64,000 bases of DNA from Puffinus mauretanicus (lineage: Eukaryota; Chordata; Aves; Procellariiformes; Procellariidae). The notes under the pieces were generated by a model that searched no databases, was not told the origin of the DNA, and saw only the letters and a list, made by a program, of their open reading frames with translations. The translations under genes were made by a program, and so were the position numbers. The stretch lies in the NCBI GenBank assembly GCA_023333565.1, contig JAJKFH010003083.1, positions 124,001 to 188,000 of the forward strand, in the 5' to 3' direction. How positions within the stretch are numbered: the first letter of the stretch is position 1; the number at the start of each line of letters is the position of its first letter. This document shows positions 1 through 11,993 of the stretch, in pieces.

Positions 1-639
1 AATAAATTCATTAGCCACGCTTTTTCCACAGAGACATCATTATACTAGAGCTCTGTGAATAATTAGTAAGCAAATTTTGCCTTGAGAGCGGTTTTTTGGA
101 AACAAATTGTTTGTAAGGTGACTGCGAAGTTCTCCGATCCTAGAATATTTGAAATCCATTAATTTCTTCAGCCTGAGTCCCACACAGTTAATTTGCAAAC
201 CCCTGGTTTCAGATACGTAAAATTCATACTATATTGGTTAGCAACTTAAGTGAAATATTTCTCTATTTCCAGATGAAATTACTCATCCCACCTATCTGGG
301 ACAACCAAAAGGCACAACGAAATAAAGTGCTTTGAAAATCCATTAGCTCTGTACATGAGCTAGCAAGACACCAGCAAGCTGCAGTATGTGCCGTTATCAG
401 AACACGTATCTTCTATATCACTGCTACTGCCTGTGGATCTCAGCAATTTTGTTTCCATTGGAAGGAGAAAATGAAAACAACCAGCTTGACAGAGAATAAT
501 TAATGCTTAAAAAGGACTAGTTTATAATCTGATAGCATAGCAAGAGTATCATACTGCACTGCTTGACCACTCGGAGAGCATCGCCCTTGTTTTATCCGAG
601 GAGCGAAGGAATACAGCTGCCACTCTTTCCCCAGCCACC

Positions 640-741
640 CAGCGCGACAGACGGAGAGCACACAGCCGTGGGGCGTAGGCCACGTGCTCTTACGCACACC
701 CAGGGAAGGACCACGCTGCACATTACGGGCAGGAGACGTAA
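640..741. promoter_or_regulatory. CpG-dense patch with E-box
   Basis: About ten CpG dinucleotides fall in roughly 100 bases, in a window where CpG is otherwise scarce. A perfect E-box CACGTG lies at 681-686 and a CRE-like half-site GACGTAA at 735-741. The patch is far shorter than a classical CpG island and no TATA box or obvious first exon accompanies it. It could be a small unmethylated regulatory element or simply a locally GC-rich stretch. Confidence 0.2.
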
Positions 742-956
742 AGGCCTGGGCTAAAGGGGAACACAAAGAAGAAGAAACAGGAAATCGAGACACCAAGCTA
801 AGGCAGAAAAGACAGAAACCCTCCTTTTTGCTACTGCTTGAGAGATGTTTACCCTTCCTGCCAGTTCTCACTAGCTTCTGCTTCGTCTTTTAGCGACAGC
901 TTACTTGGTTCAAGCAAATCTGCTTCCTGTATAATTTTGCCCCTTTCAGAAAGTGG

Positions 957-1003
957 AATCTGTTTCAGAAACAGATTATTTATATGACAGCTAGTAGCTG
1001 TCA
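957..1003. repeat. Two adjacent near-perfect palindromes
   Basis: Palindrome 1 spans 957-977: arms AATCTGTTTC and GAAACAGATT are exact reverse complements around one central A. Palindrome 2 spans 985-1003: arms TGACAGCTA and TAGCTGTCA are exact reverse complements around one central G. Only seven bases separate them. Palindrome 2 carries TGACAG on both strands, the core bound by TALE homeodomain proteins (TGIF/MEIS/PREP), so a dimeric binding site is one reading. Cruciform potential is the other. Confidence 0.6.
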
Positions 1004-1224
1004 GGGCAACGTAAAAAGACAACACAAAACTGGCACAAACTCACAACTAGAGGTGGAGTAGAAGAGGGGCAGAAAGAGCAGGAGACCATTCTGATCAAAG
1101 CCGAATGCATTTTCCTATCAGTAGGAAAAAGATCCTTAGCCAAACATAGGCTAGAAACATTCCCTCTATTTCCCCTCCACGTTTGCCCCCCACTTTCTAC
1201 TATTCCCCCCGCTACGTAATTTGA

Positions 1225-1779
1225 TTGCCATGGTTGGTTTGGGCTGGTGGATTTTTTTCTTTCCAGGAGACTGGCGGAGACATGTGCTCCTGCTCCACAA
1301 TGTCGACGAAGTTCTCAGGTGTTTGGTTAGGTTATCTTGCCTATGCTCCCAAGAATAAATTTGTTCTCTGGGAATTAAAGTCTGGCAGACACAATGACAG
1401 GATTTTATTTGCCTCTGCAGCATGGTCCACTGGGAATCACCCAGGAATTTTGCCTCACACGTTCCCTGCTTGTGCAGATGCCCGTGACGTAGGTGATTTC
1501 TGGGATCTCTTTTGCTTCCCGTGCAGGGCACAAACATCCAAAAGGAGCTTTTGCTCTTGCGCAACAGATTTTATGCAGGACTTCAAGGACTGTTTTGCAA
1601 CAGAAGGTGTTCAAGATGAAGCTTCTGTCTATCCTGCTGGACTTCTATTTCTCCTACATGGTTGCTTGCAATTATATGATGGAAGAAAAGACCTAAGGAG
1701 TTGCCTTCAGTTCTGCCTAGAGGTTTATCATCTCCTTAGTTTACCAAAAATCTATGCTTTTAATTCAAGCTTCCTTTAA
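1225..1779 (+). other. Longest open frame, 184 codons, unassigned
   Basis: The frame opens with ATG at 1225 in a strong Kozak context (GCCATGG) and runs 184 codons to TAA. I recognise no family, signal peptide or domain. The translation is rich in Cys, Phe and Leu, with a hydrophobic patch around residues 141-149 (AGLLFLLHG). Three good-looking 3' splice sites lie inside it: AG at 1265-1266 after a T/C tract, AG at 1419-1420, and AG at 1525-1526. No consensus 5' splice site lies inside, and an AATAAA occurs at 2116-2121, so a terminal exon is conceivable. A 132-codon frame on the opposite strand shows that stop codons are simply sparse here, so chance is the main alternative. Confidence 0.15.
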
Positions 1780-2149
1780 GGCGGCGTACTCTCTATTCCC
1801 ATACCTGAACACTCAGTTTATTTCTGGCATTTGGAGCATTCCCTGAAATTCTCCCCCAAATGCCGGAGAAGATCTGGCAACACTCATAGCCAAGGATGCA
1901 TCAGGGTGAATTACCCGATAGCTTTTTGCCTCTATGTTTTCCAGACCTTCCCTGACCTGCAACACTCCCAGAATTTGGGAGCATTTCTAAAAAAATAACA
2001 GGATGGACATACAGCCTGCCTTCTTTCTTGGATCCCCTTGCTCCAGCAAAGACTGACACGCTGCCATAAAGATTTCATCAAAGGCACAACAGTCATGTCT
2101 GCCTTCTATTTCAGAAATAAAGCCAGTGATCATAAAGGGGGAAAAGTGG

Positions 2150-5100
2150 CTATTTAAAGGTTGGGAGAAATCTGAAGCGCACTCAATGGAAAACCCTTTC
2201 TAAATGATTCTCATACTTTATTTTATGCCACCTAGTTCTTTAGGTAAGCAAAACTCAACACACTTTTATTTAAAGGCTCATTTATTTTGTTGTGTCAACA
2301 AACCATTTCATCTATCAGCAGAGCTGATCTTGCAGCCAAACCAACCTTCCTCAGGGCTTAGAATTACCAAGAGCACCAAGTTACTATTTAAATAGAACAA
2401 TTGATAAATGCAACCCAAGACTCTGAAATCTTCTATAAAAGAAGCAGGAGCCCCACTTGACGAACACAAGTGTTGTTGAAATTGCAATGACTAAACCAAT
2501 CCTGAGCTGACAATGTCACATGAGAGGATATTGATGAGAGATTAAGTCTTGGATCTAATTTGCTCTATTTAAACAGTAATTCAACATTGCTAGGAGCACA
2601 GTAAATGATTTTCTAACTCATTTATTTAAAAGGTCTTGGCCAGGATTGCTAGCTGCTTGTAACAAGCTTCAGAAGGATTGAATTAAAAATACAAGACTTC
2701 AAAAGGATCAAACAGCTACTAGAAACATTTAGCGGGAGCAAAGGGGGTAGTTAGCTAAACCAATCCACCTTGGAATGAAAATCAGGACTGAGGTTTATGT
2801 AACTGGAATGATTCTTACCTTTTGCAATCGACCATCACAACATATGACAGAGTTTAAGTGAAAGAGTTTGTACGTTTTCTTTAAAATGTGTAATATCCAA
2901 GCTATTGGGCAGGGAATGCTGGCAACACTGCTTAGCCAGGAAAGCCCGAACCAGCAGCTCTGCAGCTGGAGATTCCCTGGCCAGGAAAGGGCTGGAGCTG
3001 TGGGCAAAGCAGGCAGGACACTCTGACTTAAGAGGGACTAGACTAACGTCAATACAGGCACTTCTGTTCCAGAAAATAAGTTCTTATATTCAGGACCTCC
3101 CAGAACAGTTGTTCTACATTGCTATCACAGAACCCACTGAAGACCAAGTTTTCTATTACTGCTAACAATGGCCAAAATTGTGTAGGCGGATGAAAATAAA
3201 GGGGGACAAGCCCCTTCACACTGACCTGCCAAACACATAATTCGGATTGCTGAGCTGGAAGTTATCACTGGACATGCTAAGACCTCTTCTGCTGCTATTC
3301 TTCCATGATTCGGTTAATAGACATGCTCATTGACATATTATCATCCATTGATCATAACATGGAAGTGTTTTATCATTTCTACCTCCAGATTAATCAAGAT
3401 AAGGAAAAAATAGAACTAGAACAGTACCTCCATGGCATTCTCCTATTTCCAGTATTTACTGACATTAATGAAGAATTTGCAGAAGCTCTACATTTGTTTT
3501 GAAGCGGAGCTATCTCCAATCTCACCCTATTTTGAGAGACAGCTTAAATTCTTTAACCCGCATCACCCTGCGTGCTGACCTGGTAGCTGTGAAACACAGC
3601 ACGTTAGTAGTGTTGCTTAATGATGTTCTCTCACATGGGCGCTAAGGCCACAGACCAGCTTTCTCCTCCTTTGTACATCTCACTATCAGTTTGCAAAAGA
3701 GCTGCAAAACACTCCCGTATCAATAGTTCAGCCCGTACCCCCCCCAGCCGCGCTGGTGGGGGTCACTGGTGCGGCAGACAGTGAGAGCTGTCGGTCATTT
3801 TTCACATGGGTGGCCCCAAGATGTGATTTGTTTCTGGAGTAGAACGGGCATCCTCTCACTGAGCACACTCAGACATGAGTGAGCAGCACTCATCATGCCC
3901 ACCACACAGCCCCTCGTGTTCCTCCTCACGAATCACAGGGAGGGGGAGTCCCGACGTTTGGGCGGCACTGACCTTTGTACCTTTGAGCACCCAGTCACAA
4001 ACTCCTGGTAGGGTTGCTTTAAACCATTCCACACCACAGCGGCATCGGCGGACTGGTGTAACATACTGCACGCCCGTAACACAGGAAAACTAATGATAGC
4101 ATAGTGCCACTCCTGGTAGAACCAACAGTTACCTAATGTCCTAAAACGCATAATGTCCTACGTTAAATTACAAACACATCTGGAAATGGTTGCTGGAAGT
4201 TGCAGTGTCTCTTGAAAACCAAGGCCACCTCACTCACGTGCAAATCATCCAAGTTGAGTGCTTGCCGGCTCTCCAGGCAGGTGTTGTTAACATGGTAAGC
4301 ACATGTCTCTGCCCAAAGACCAGATGTTCTGCAATTTCTGTTGATTCTTTACCATACCAGTGAACAAAACACTTCGTACAAACACATCTCTATTTGTGAA
4401 GCCCTTCCTTTAGAGACTGGATGTGACCGTGTACTTCTCGTGAAATCTAGATCCTTGCAGTGATCTTGTGCATCTACATCTCAGTCAGATGGGACCCAGA
4501 TAGTGGTAAATGTGTGCAGCAAACCCTTATAAGACTTTTTCTGACTTGCTCATATTAAAAATAGCAATGTTATGGTTGATTTTCTGTAGCATGTGGAGTA
4601 TGACAGATGCACAGTGCATTTTCTGGTGTGCTCAGCTCCCACGTCACAGAGAGGCTGCCTGTGCTCTCAGAATATTTCTGTAGCACTCGAAAGTTGCAAT
4701 CCAAAAAGTCCCCAAACAAGAAAGAAGCTAGATTTGAAGTTGGGCTGTGAGATCTCCAAAAGATTTATTTCATCACGTGAATCGCCTTCAAAAAAATATC
4801 ATTGGGAAGACTATTTGTATACAATAAAGCCACCTATAGCTGCTTGCGATGAAAGCTGTGTCCCTGGGTTGAATGGGTCAAAATAACGATCAGCATTCAT
4901 CCCCGTGGACCTGTAGTCCAAGTTTCTTGTTGCATGGCACGATGCCGTGACTCCACACAGGGGATTTATATCCCGGCATTCCCAGGACAGCAGAGCCCAG
5001 CCCAGGGTTTGCAGACGGGTGATGTGGCTCTGCACGTGTAAATCCAGCTTCACTATGGAAGAGGAATCTCACCTGGGCTGCAGGTGGTCGCTGCAGCAGT

Positions 5101-5230
5101 GGACCAGTGCACGGAGAGCTGTGCTTCTGCCCTTACTCTTCTGGAAACCTTTACACCCAATCTTAAAGCTATAACCTTGCAAAGTCAAGGGATCACCATC
5201 AACTGGAGAGGAATAAACATTTCCAAGCTC
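2150..5230. other. Non-coding DNA, no gene seen
   Basis: Ordinary AT-rich sequence with several short open frames on both strands and no recognisable product. A GC-rich hairpin sits at 3737-3763 (own entry). Position 2244 joins a T-rich acceptor-like end TTCTTTAG directly to a donor-like GTAAGC, resembling a recursive splice point, but the tract is weak. Around 3850-4070 overlapping open frames on opposite strands coincide with slightly higher GC and are not convincing. Confidence 0.6.
3737..3763. repeat. GC-rich inverted repeat (hairpin)
   Basis: A run of eight Cs (3738-3745) followed by AGC is mirrored by GCT and a G-rich arm. Positions 3737-3748 pair with 3752-3763 at 11 of 12 positions (one C/T mismatch) around a three-base CGC loop. 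It should fold stably in single-stranded DNA or RNA on either strand. Confidence 0.6.
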
Positions 5231-5245
5231 TTTTTTGTTGCAAAT

Positions 5246-5310
5246 ACTTTAAATATATAAATTATAATATATTCTTTAATAAATACTGTAATATATTTTT
5301 TCCTGTATGT
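5246..5310. repeat. AT-rich low-complexity tract
   Basis: Almost pure A/T sequence with overlapping ATAT and TAAT runs. It is a low-DNA-stability tract without a clear repeat unit. Confidence 0.7.
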
Positions 5311-8300
5311 TTCTAGGGTTTACTAATCAAGACAGATTGCACATTTCAACTTGGAAATGGCCTATAAAATTAAGGTTTTACCAAAAACCACTTAAGTAAC
5401 TGAGCTACCACCCTGGAAAATAGGACTTATCTATCTAAAGATGCCCAAGGAAAGGATTAACTGCTTTAGTGTTTGCAGTGTAGATGATCACTGGCACAGA
5501 ATCAAGAAATACTCAGAAATACAGTGAAATGATCCAGTGTTTAAATGCTCCTCTGCTCACAGCAGAAATCACTGTGAATGAAAATCGGAAATGGCAATGC
5601 TGATGGCTGAGATAGCCCTGACGGTATTTAACTTGACAGACTTTCTCCCCTAATGTGATTTGAACAGTTGCCTTGCAGCAGTTCTCCTTCCAGCTGTATC
5701 AGGGGAAAACAAAACAAAAAAAACCACCCCACAACCCACATAGTCTTCAAGTCAAAAACCAGATCCAGTCAGGAATAAATTATGACAAATTCGTGTCCAA
5801 TGAACCTGCTATCCACTCCTTTTAGACTCAAACCTTCTCCTTCTCTGCCTGCACACAGAACTGCAGTGGTCCAAGTCCTTGTTCTAGCAAGAATTGCCTA
5901 AGGACGAACTTGGCTTCACTTAAATGTAAGGCTGAAATAATAGGTGTGGGTTTTTTCTTTTTTTTTAATAGATCAGATTGCTAGCGTCACAGAAATTAGT
6001 GTGAATTCAGTGATTTTTAACCATCCTCCTTCTGAGAAAAACTTGATCTAAATTTTTAAAATGAACTTCTTACATTTGATTAACAAAGCAGAAAATCTCC
6101 ACTGGGATATGAAACGCAAAATCTGGTCCCACCGAAGCCACTGGGAAAGGCCTCAGGAGAAGAGAAAGAGATAAAAAGCATCATCTGCTTGGCGTTACTA
6201 CCTCCTGTGAGCAGGACATGCTGAACTATCCAAACAATCAATAAGAAAATACAAGACAGACTGCTTCTGTGTTCAACACATCTGGCAATTCCTTAACTGG
6301 CAAAAACTGAACAGGATTGGCTTTTAAGGAATGAAAGAAGCAGCAAGGCAGTTCACTTCAAAAATACTGATAATTTAAGACATGAACTATAAATGGAGAC
6401 TTTTCAGTAACAGATAGGCAGGCACCTAAAATGGTTTTCATGGGAGCTTAAGTCTGAAAAGCCCCAGACTTAGTTTAATTAGGTAAGACTTCCTTGTTAG
6501 CCGATCTAACACCACTGCTTTTTCACTTCTCTGAAAGAATCTGTAAGAAGCTCTAGTTTTCACCTTTAAGAAAGTGGCTCTGGCAATATAGACTGTTGAT
6601 ACCCTATTGTTGTAGAAACCACTGCTGAGAAAAACAAACGCACACTCCAAAGGGAAGACCATTGACCCAACACGGCAAGTTCCACAATTTTTCATGATGC
6701 TCATCCACGCAGAGGTACAGATTTGGAAAGCTCCCCTAAATGGTAAGAGACTGGGAGGACAGTACAATGAAAAGCAACAAAATTTGCTGTATCTTAAATA
6801 TACATAGGTTCCTGAAAGCAACAAGCTCTGGAAATGGCCCAAAATGAATATTGTGCTCTATTTTATTTAGGCAGTTATTTACCACATTTTGCAACAATAT
6901 TCTCTGAGCTGGACCTATGTAAAAGTGGTCTCAGCGCTATCATTTGATCAGCTCCCACCATATCTTCAGCGTTAGTTTAGTTAAAAAAAAAAAAAATAAT
7001 CTTTCCACATTTTACTTTTCCTCCTGCAGATCAAGCACAAACATGGGCGAAGATTTCAGTGAAAAATTACAATTACAAACTGAAAAAAAAATCGGCACAG
7101 TTCCTGCAAGACGAGTGAAAGCAGAGGAGTTACACTCAGGCCAGAAGTTTGTAGAAAGTTTAGCAGGATTGCTTGTTGGGCACTATCCAACTCCTAGGTG
7201 GCATTTAGAAGGTAATAGTCAGAAAAAAATTCATTTCATTAAAATCTGGAACCTCTGCAAGTGGCAAGGGACAGAAAAACCCACCAAGAACAAGCAGGTC
7301 AACATCCTAAGGGGCATACATTCCTATCCCATGTTTCAGCTCTGAGCACCATCCAGCATTAGGCAGTTTTCTGAAGTATTTCGAGGTATCATTTTTTAAT
7401 ATATACATGAATTTATAACTTGATCTGCATTTTAGTTAAAAGCAACATTGAGAAAGGCAGCTTTACATCAAGAGGAAAGGCCATCTAACAGTTACGAGCA
7501 AATTAACCATCTCCCCCATATTTCATGGCACGTGGCCACACAGATTGCCAACAGAAGCCACATTTCGAAGTCAGCAAATTTCAGCGTAAGACCTATTTCC
7601 TCAGTGCTATTCCAAGTCACAGAGTAAGAAAAAAGATCTGTTTTGGCTCTCAGCTCAGGGGCTGGGAACAAAAACATGAAATCATGCCACATGTATTGCT
7701 TGATGGTGTTAATCACCATCACAGGTTTGACACTAGAGTCTAATATTTTACGGGGCTGGTACATTAACTTTACCCTCTGGAATACATGGAACTTCAAGTG
7801 AGAGCAGTTCCAGAACATTTTTCTTTATATGCCGAAAGGCCCGTCCCTGGGGCTCCAACATCACTGGACCCTGGTTTTAGTAGGTATTATGATCTCTTCT
7901 CAAATCTTAAACTTAAATCTTATTTTTTACTTCTCATCTTATTTATTTTTATTTCTAGTTCATTCTTTTAAGGAGTTTCCCACGGACTCAAAAGGACAGC
8001 GTCCAAAGTACAGCTTTATTTTGAGCCTTCTACTCTGTGCCTTATACAGGGAGACCAAAGATGAACGGGTGAGGGGCTGCATAAGGAGGAGAACCAGACC
8101 TACACAAATTTAAACTGGTAAAAATCCCCCTTCTTCAGATGGTATGTATTAGCAGCCAGTAGTAACCAGTGATCTCATTTTCAGAAAAAGAGGAATTTTT
8201 GTCCCACCAAAGGTGGAGCAAGGCAGAACATCCTCTAACAAACTCAGTTTCTTCAGAAAGAGAATTTACTTGAAGCAAAAACATTTTGTGGCAACTTCCT

Positions 8301-9080
8301 GGTTGATTTTCCCCCTCCGCCTTGTTCCCAAAACACAGTGGGGATAGATCTTGACTTACTAAATTTCCATTAGAAACCTGTCAAGTTTTCTGTCAGGTTG
8401 CTTGACAATATCGGAAGAAAATGCCAAGAATCAGGAAGCTGCAAAAGCCTTGGAAATTGGTTTTTCCTCCCTGGTTCCTGTTCACTGTTCCACAGCAGAA
8501 AATAAGCCGTAGTCTTGATCCAGGGATAAAGCCCAAGATTCATCCATGTTTTCCTCAGTTTCCAGATACTCTTTCAATGGAAACGGAGCCTAAAGCCGAC
8601 TCCAAGTAAACCACGGAGGCTCGAGCTCCCTGCTCGGGACCAGCCACCACAGCAGCCCCGGGGTCCTCCAGTCTTGCAGATTACGCACCAAGGCAGATCG
8701 CCAGCATCTCCCAGTCTCTGCTCAGGGCTGAAGGAGCCACAAGGTGCCCATGTTGAACTGGGACTCTTCCAGCAGCCAGGCTGTAAGCCTGAGCTGGGAT
8801 CCCAGGCACTTCTAGCTCTACACTTGAGACAGAGGACTGGTCGGTCTATGCCACCTCGGCAGCAGCGTGACTCTAGGTGCCAGGACAACTGCACCTTCCC
8901 CCCGAGAAAAACCTACATGAAATGATTTTTTTGTTTGTTTTGTTTAATATCGCTTAGCATTTCCTTTTGAAGGATATGCATGAAATTTCTATATAGCACT
9001 CCAAGACCGAACACCATTGGAAGCTGTTATTGGTATTCCTGTCTCATGAAACACCTCTCAGCTAGGTTTCCAAATTCGCA
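5311..9080. other. Non-coding DNA with A/T tracts
   Basis: No gene is recognised. There is a run of 14 A at 6983-6996 and T/A-rich tracts at about 5950-5970 and 8926-8945. Minus-strand open frames at 6438-6842 (134 codons) and 7492-7818 (108 codons) have no recognisable domain. Bases 8600-8900 are GC-richer and open on both strands at once, which argues for composition and not for coding. Confidence 0.6.
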
Positions 9081-9084
9081 CGGA

Positions 9085-9108
9085 TTTTTTTTTTATTTTA
9101 TTTTTTTT
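9085..9108. repeat. Poly-T tract interrupted by A
   Basis: Ten Ts, an A, four Ts, an A and eight Ts in a row. It is a simple repeat or an old poly-A tail of a minus-strand retrocopy. No recognisable retrocopy body is next to it. Confidence 0.7.
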
Positions 9109-9239
9109 AAATATTAAAGTTGTCTCCATATGATGGAACCCTTTTTTGGGAAAAATATGACATATTTTATAAAATATAGACTAAGGGGATATTTAAGAAA
9201 CCCAGTTCATTATAAACAGAAAAAGGGTCAGGAAAAAGG

Positions 9240-9800
9240 CACTTGGTATTTAGCTTTCCACAGTTCTGGCAAATGAGTGTTTTGTTTTGCAGCTTTTGAG
9301 ATTTTTAATATCATTTTGTCAGCTTTCATGACAGTAGAGAAATATCCTTGCAAGGTTAAACTCTCAGTACAATTCTATTCTAACAATTCTGTATTAAAAT
9401 AATAAAATACGAATTCTGAATGTCTACATGCCAGAATGACTTATTTTCATGAGAAGACAGTATTGTCTTCCTGATTCTGTCGTCATTAGAAGTCGTGATT
9501 ATTATGCCTGTGTCATTAACTACTTTCCAGCTAAGTCTCTGGTTAATTGTTCACTCCACAACAATCTTTTTCTCATTCATGCATTGTTTATGAGGCTTTT
9601 AACTGGCTTCTTGTTTATTGAGATCTGATTTACTTGATTATACTCTCATCCATTGTTTAAATGAAAAAATATTCCTCATAGTTGTTACCAAGCTTTGGCC
9701 ATTAATTATTGCTGTGATATTACCTTTTTTAGATATATCTCCTTTCATGTTATTACTTTACAAAGATTTGTTTTCTGCAAATGGTCCATGACAGATTTAT
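9240..9800. promoter_or_regulatory. Candidate conserved enhancer block
   Basis: This AT-rich but non-repetitive block is dense in developmental transcription-factor cores: TTAATTG at 9543, ATTGTTTA at 9583-9590 (SOX/FOX-like), TTGTTTA at 9611-9617, CATTGTTTAA at 9651-9660, and TAATTA at 9703-9708. Stop codons are frequent in all frames, so it is not coding. Such blocks are typical of vertebrate conserved non-coding elements near developmental genes. I infer this from composition and motif density only, as no alignment was available. The target gene is unknown. Confidence 0.35.
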
Positions 9801-10719
9801 AGTATTTTCTTTGAAATATATGGAAAATAGAATGCTTGCAGAGGGCTACAAACACATGAAAACAAAGGAAAATAAATAACAGAATTAAATGTATTGCTGT
9901 TTATGATACATGTGTTGGTCTCAATTTGGCTCGCAGCTTGAAGAAATCATGCAGATGGACAGATATAAAATCAGTGCTGGGCAAAACTGAGATTTTGAAG
10001 GCAATCAAATGAACAACAAAAATCAGTTTAAGTTCAATGAAAGCAGAACATTTAGGTTTTCATAAGAGTCATACATTTTAAGTCAACCTAAATATCCGAT
10101 TACCTAAAACAAAGAACTTATTCTGCTTTAAAAAATACAGGTAAATTTTGAAATAAACTGTTTCCCACTTTTTCTATTCCCACAGCTTTCTGTATATGTA
10201 GGGGGCTATTTCCATTACCATATTGCTCTTTGTTTCTTAATGCCTTCTGAAGCATCATGGAAAAAATGCTTTAGGTGCAACTATATACTGTGTGTTAACT
10301 GTGTTTAGAGATAAAAGTACATCAAGCTGAGGTTAGACGAACATTTGTTTAGTTGTAAGCATCTGACCTTGCCATTGCCACGGTCTCAGAGAAGAGTTTA
10401 ACTGCAAATGCTGCCTTTGCTGGTAGGGACGTATCCTGAACGGTGTCACGGCACAATGGATTTGTGCTGAATGATGAATCAGTAAGTAGCTCTCTCTGTA
10501 TTTCACCCCAGAGGGGACCAGACAGCGTTGGAGTAGTAAATGAAGCAATTTGTGTACACATGCAGATTATAAAGCAGTCTAGGTGAATATTTTTAGAGTA
10601 TTCTGCAGACACAAAGTCACTCTCTAAGACTCTTCACGACAAATGTCAAGCTGCACTTCTTTACATATAATCAAATGGGCAAAACCACCTCCTGCCCACC
10701 ACACAGGTACAGATTTCAC

Positions 10720-10740
10720 ACATCCTGAAACTCAGGATGT
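10720..10740. repeat. Perfect 9-bp hairpin
   Basis: ACATCCTGA at 10720-10728 and its exact reverse complement TCAGGATGT at 10732-10740 flank a three-base loop. The stem is too short for a microRNA precursor. It could be a dyad protein-binding site. Confidence 0.6.
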
Positions 10741-11973
10741 TGAGATAGCTTCTCATGTCTAGTAAGCAAGATAAACCCCACTCGTATAAAGCACCTCCAT
10801 ATTGATACAGGTGCATCCACACTCAGGCTTATGCCTCTGGCTACAGAATGATACCTGTATAACAGCACTTTGAGCATAGTCTGTAGCTGTAGAAGAAAGA
10901 AAGGATAAAATTGAGGTGAGCGAATCTGAAGTTTCTTGCTTCACTACAAGTCTAACAGCTGAAAACCACAGGCTAGGCACAATGCAGTGTTACACTTTCA
11001 CACAGCGCTTTAATTGAGTCACCACCTCCTCAAGGACAGAGCACCCACCGCTTCCCTACTCGCTAAATCGCACTGGGATCATTTTCATTCCCAGACAAGA
11101 TTAAGGAAAAGAGTTAGCCGCGTTTATTTCCCTAACATACAAAGTTATAGATTTCATTAAAACTGAAAACAAACTTCAGAAAGAAAACAGACTAAGAAAA
11201 AGGCCTACCCATTGCAACTCAGATCTGACAGTAGCAGCTGGACTGATTTCTTGCTGAGGCTCTCCCAGTCCTCTGCCTGGACAAACGCCTTCTCCAAACA
11301 CTCTGCTCCTTGGCCAGTCATCACAGCTCGCTTCTTCCTAAAGGGGTGCTTAAAAGCCTCGGCTGCCTTTGGGAGCGGCAAGTCTCTGCAGCGGAGTGCT
11401 GGCATGTGAAATGCATGTGCCAGAATCAGGACTCTCTCCTGCCCTTTCCTAGGGGAGAGCCACTTTCTTCCCCGCTCCATCTTTACCTTGCATTTCCATT
11501 GCATTCTTCAGACAGTACATTCCTCCTAGCTCCAGGGTGGCATTTCCTACCTCTAACATTTTTCAAGACTGTCATAAATCCTTACAAATTATATATAATC
11601 AGTAGCATTAATTGTACCTGTGTCCCATTCCATTCTTAATTTCCATATTACAATGCACATTGGATAGCAGCCACAGGTGCCACATTAATAATACCACCAC
11701 CACATGAAGCATTTAGGGTACTAGTTCTAGATTTTTCCCCTACCCAGCTTTCTTCACTTCCCTTTGCCTCTGCAGTTCTTGACAGAAAAGAGGTTCTTCA
11801 ATCACTAATCTAGGTGGACCTGAAAACAAAGACCCAGTAATTAAATATTTAATACTGTTCCCATATTTCATGTGAATATCTATATTATGTAGCTTTCTGA
11901 AGTAAAATTTTCAGGTTAAAGTCAAGTACAGTGTATCTCGAATTCTCTAATTCCATTACACAGTTAAAAACAC

Positions 11974-11993
11974 AAAACAAAACAAAACAAAAC
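11974..11993 (+). repeat. (AAAAC)4 microsatellite
   Basis: Four uninterrupted AAAAC units, preceded by related A-rich sequence. Confidence 0.8.

Larger units (their letters stand above)
1..1165. other. Non-coding DNA, left edge
   Basis: No coding region is recognised. The first 600 bases are plain AT-rich sequence. Bases 640-741 are denser in CpG than the surroundings. Bases 957-1003 hold two adjacent near-perfect palindromes, listed separately. Short open frames on both strands between 500 and 893 overlap one another, show no domain, and are best explained by the locally higher GC content. Confidence 0.6.

Noticed and set aside
2795..3007. Minus-strand donor AAAAG before GTAAGA at about 2819
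   Set aside because: No acceptor with a pyrimidine tract lies at a sensible distance upstream on that strand.
6438..6842. 134-codon minus-strand frame
   Set aside because: No recognisable domain, no convincing splice or promoter context, and mixed AT-rich flanks.
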